NCBI GenBank assembly: GCA_016303085.1
Contig: JAEDMI010000138.1
Coordinates: 1 to 6,567 of the forward strand
DNA: 6,567 bases
Direction of reading: 5' to 3'
Source: Acetatifactor sp.
GTDB taxonomy: Bacteria; Bacillota; Clostridia; Lachnospirales; Lachnospiraceae
The notes below the pieces were generated by a model. The model saw nothing but the letters and a program-made list of their open reading frames with translations, was not told the DNA's origin and did no database searches. Shown here piece after piece: positions 6,311-6,567 of the stretch (position 1 is its first letter; each line of letters starts with the position of its first letter). Position numbers and translations under genes: made by a program.

Positions 6311-6368
6311 GGTTTTTGTTCCTTTCTATACCTCTGCATAAAACTTTTGGGGAAGAGCGTGAACTCAC

Positions 6369-6567
6369 TTAGCTCCGGTAGTCCGCATTGATTTTTACAT
6401 AATCGTAGCTCAAGTCACAGCCCCATGCCGTTGCCTCAAAATCACCCATGTGCATATCCGCCAGCACGGTCACCTCCGGGTCGGAGAGGATTTTCGTTGC
6501 CTCCTCCTCACTGTAGTCGAGAGCTGCTCCGTTTCCGTAAATGTGGATTTTCCCGCTTTGGCTCTCA
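6369..6567 (-). CDS. argJ: Glutamate N-acetyltransferase/ornithine acetyltransferase ArgJ, C-terminal 65 residues
   Basis: A partial gene entering from the right edge. I translated 65 codons in frame from 6566 down to the TAA at 6369-6371. The fragment starts ESQSGKIHIYGNG and ends with FEATAWGCDLSYDYVKINADYRS, the highly conserved ArgJ carboxy-terminus that belongs to the beta chain. ArgJ moves the acetyl group from N-acetylornithine to glutamate, recycling it and releasing ornithine; some versions can also use acetyl-CoA. The self-cleavage site, with its nucleophilic threonine, is outside the window, so mono- versus bifunctionality cannot be judged. It is followed by argB on the same strand with no terminator in between, consistent with an argC-J-B-D type operon. 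argC itself is not in view. Confidence 0.95.
   Translation of the reverse strand, partial: ESQSGKIHIYGNGAALDYSEEEATKILSDPEVTVLADMHMGDFEATAWGCDLSYDYVKINADYRS

Noticed and set aside
6311..6368. GTGAGTTCAC inverted repeat in the argJ-argB gap
   Set aside because: Four-base arms with a two-base loop cannot form a stable hairpin, and no regulator site is recognised.

Overview
This window is almost fully coding, and every real gene lies on the minus strand, so transcription runs from high to low coordinates. The gene content suggests a Gram-positive, low-to-moderate GC Firmicute, most likely a Clostridia/Lachnospiraceae-type gut anaerobe. The grounds are an argJ-argB-argD gene order, a WalR/PhoB-like regulator beside its kinase, a ComEA-type protein, and AGGAGG-like ribosome binding sites before nearly every gene. 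The taxonomic call is inference from these features, not a database match.

Right part (6567 to 4143): the end of an arginine biosynthesis operon. It contains the C-terminus of argJ (ornithine acetyltransferase, entering from the right edge), a complete argB (N-acetylglutamate kinase, apparently of the arginine-inhibited type) and a complete argD (acetylornithine aminotransferase). Together they carry out the N-acetyl steps from glutamate towards ornithine by the cyclic route. The operon's start, argC and any ArgR operator would lie beyond the right edge. A bulged hairpin spans the argB stop codon.

Middle (4118 to 2219): 24 bases after argD comes a 466-residue periplasmic-binding-protein-like protein with an N-terminal membrane segment, no lipobox and an acidic insert. 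No ABC permease or ATPase is near it, and argF does not follow argD. Next comes a small five-helix membrane protein of the YdcZ (DUF606) half-size drug/metabolite transporter family. No convincing terminator separates these genes, so read-through from the arg genes is possible.

Left part (2199 to 1): a candidate SigA-type promoter starts a second unit. This unit holds a ComEA-like secreted protein (SLBB plus helix-hairpin-helix), an OmpR/PhoB-type response regulator resembling WalR, and the N-terminal 248 residues of its partner sensor kinase (membrane segment, extracellular sensor, membrane segment, HAMP), cut by the left edge. The comEA ribosome binding site can pair with an upstream segment.

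The window looks mostly like ordinary chromosomal housekeeping DNA. I see no mobile element, CRISPR array, RNA gene or phage. The least explained items are the orphan binding protein and the local RNA structures at argB-argD and at comEA. I found nothing that amounts to a clear new system.
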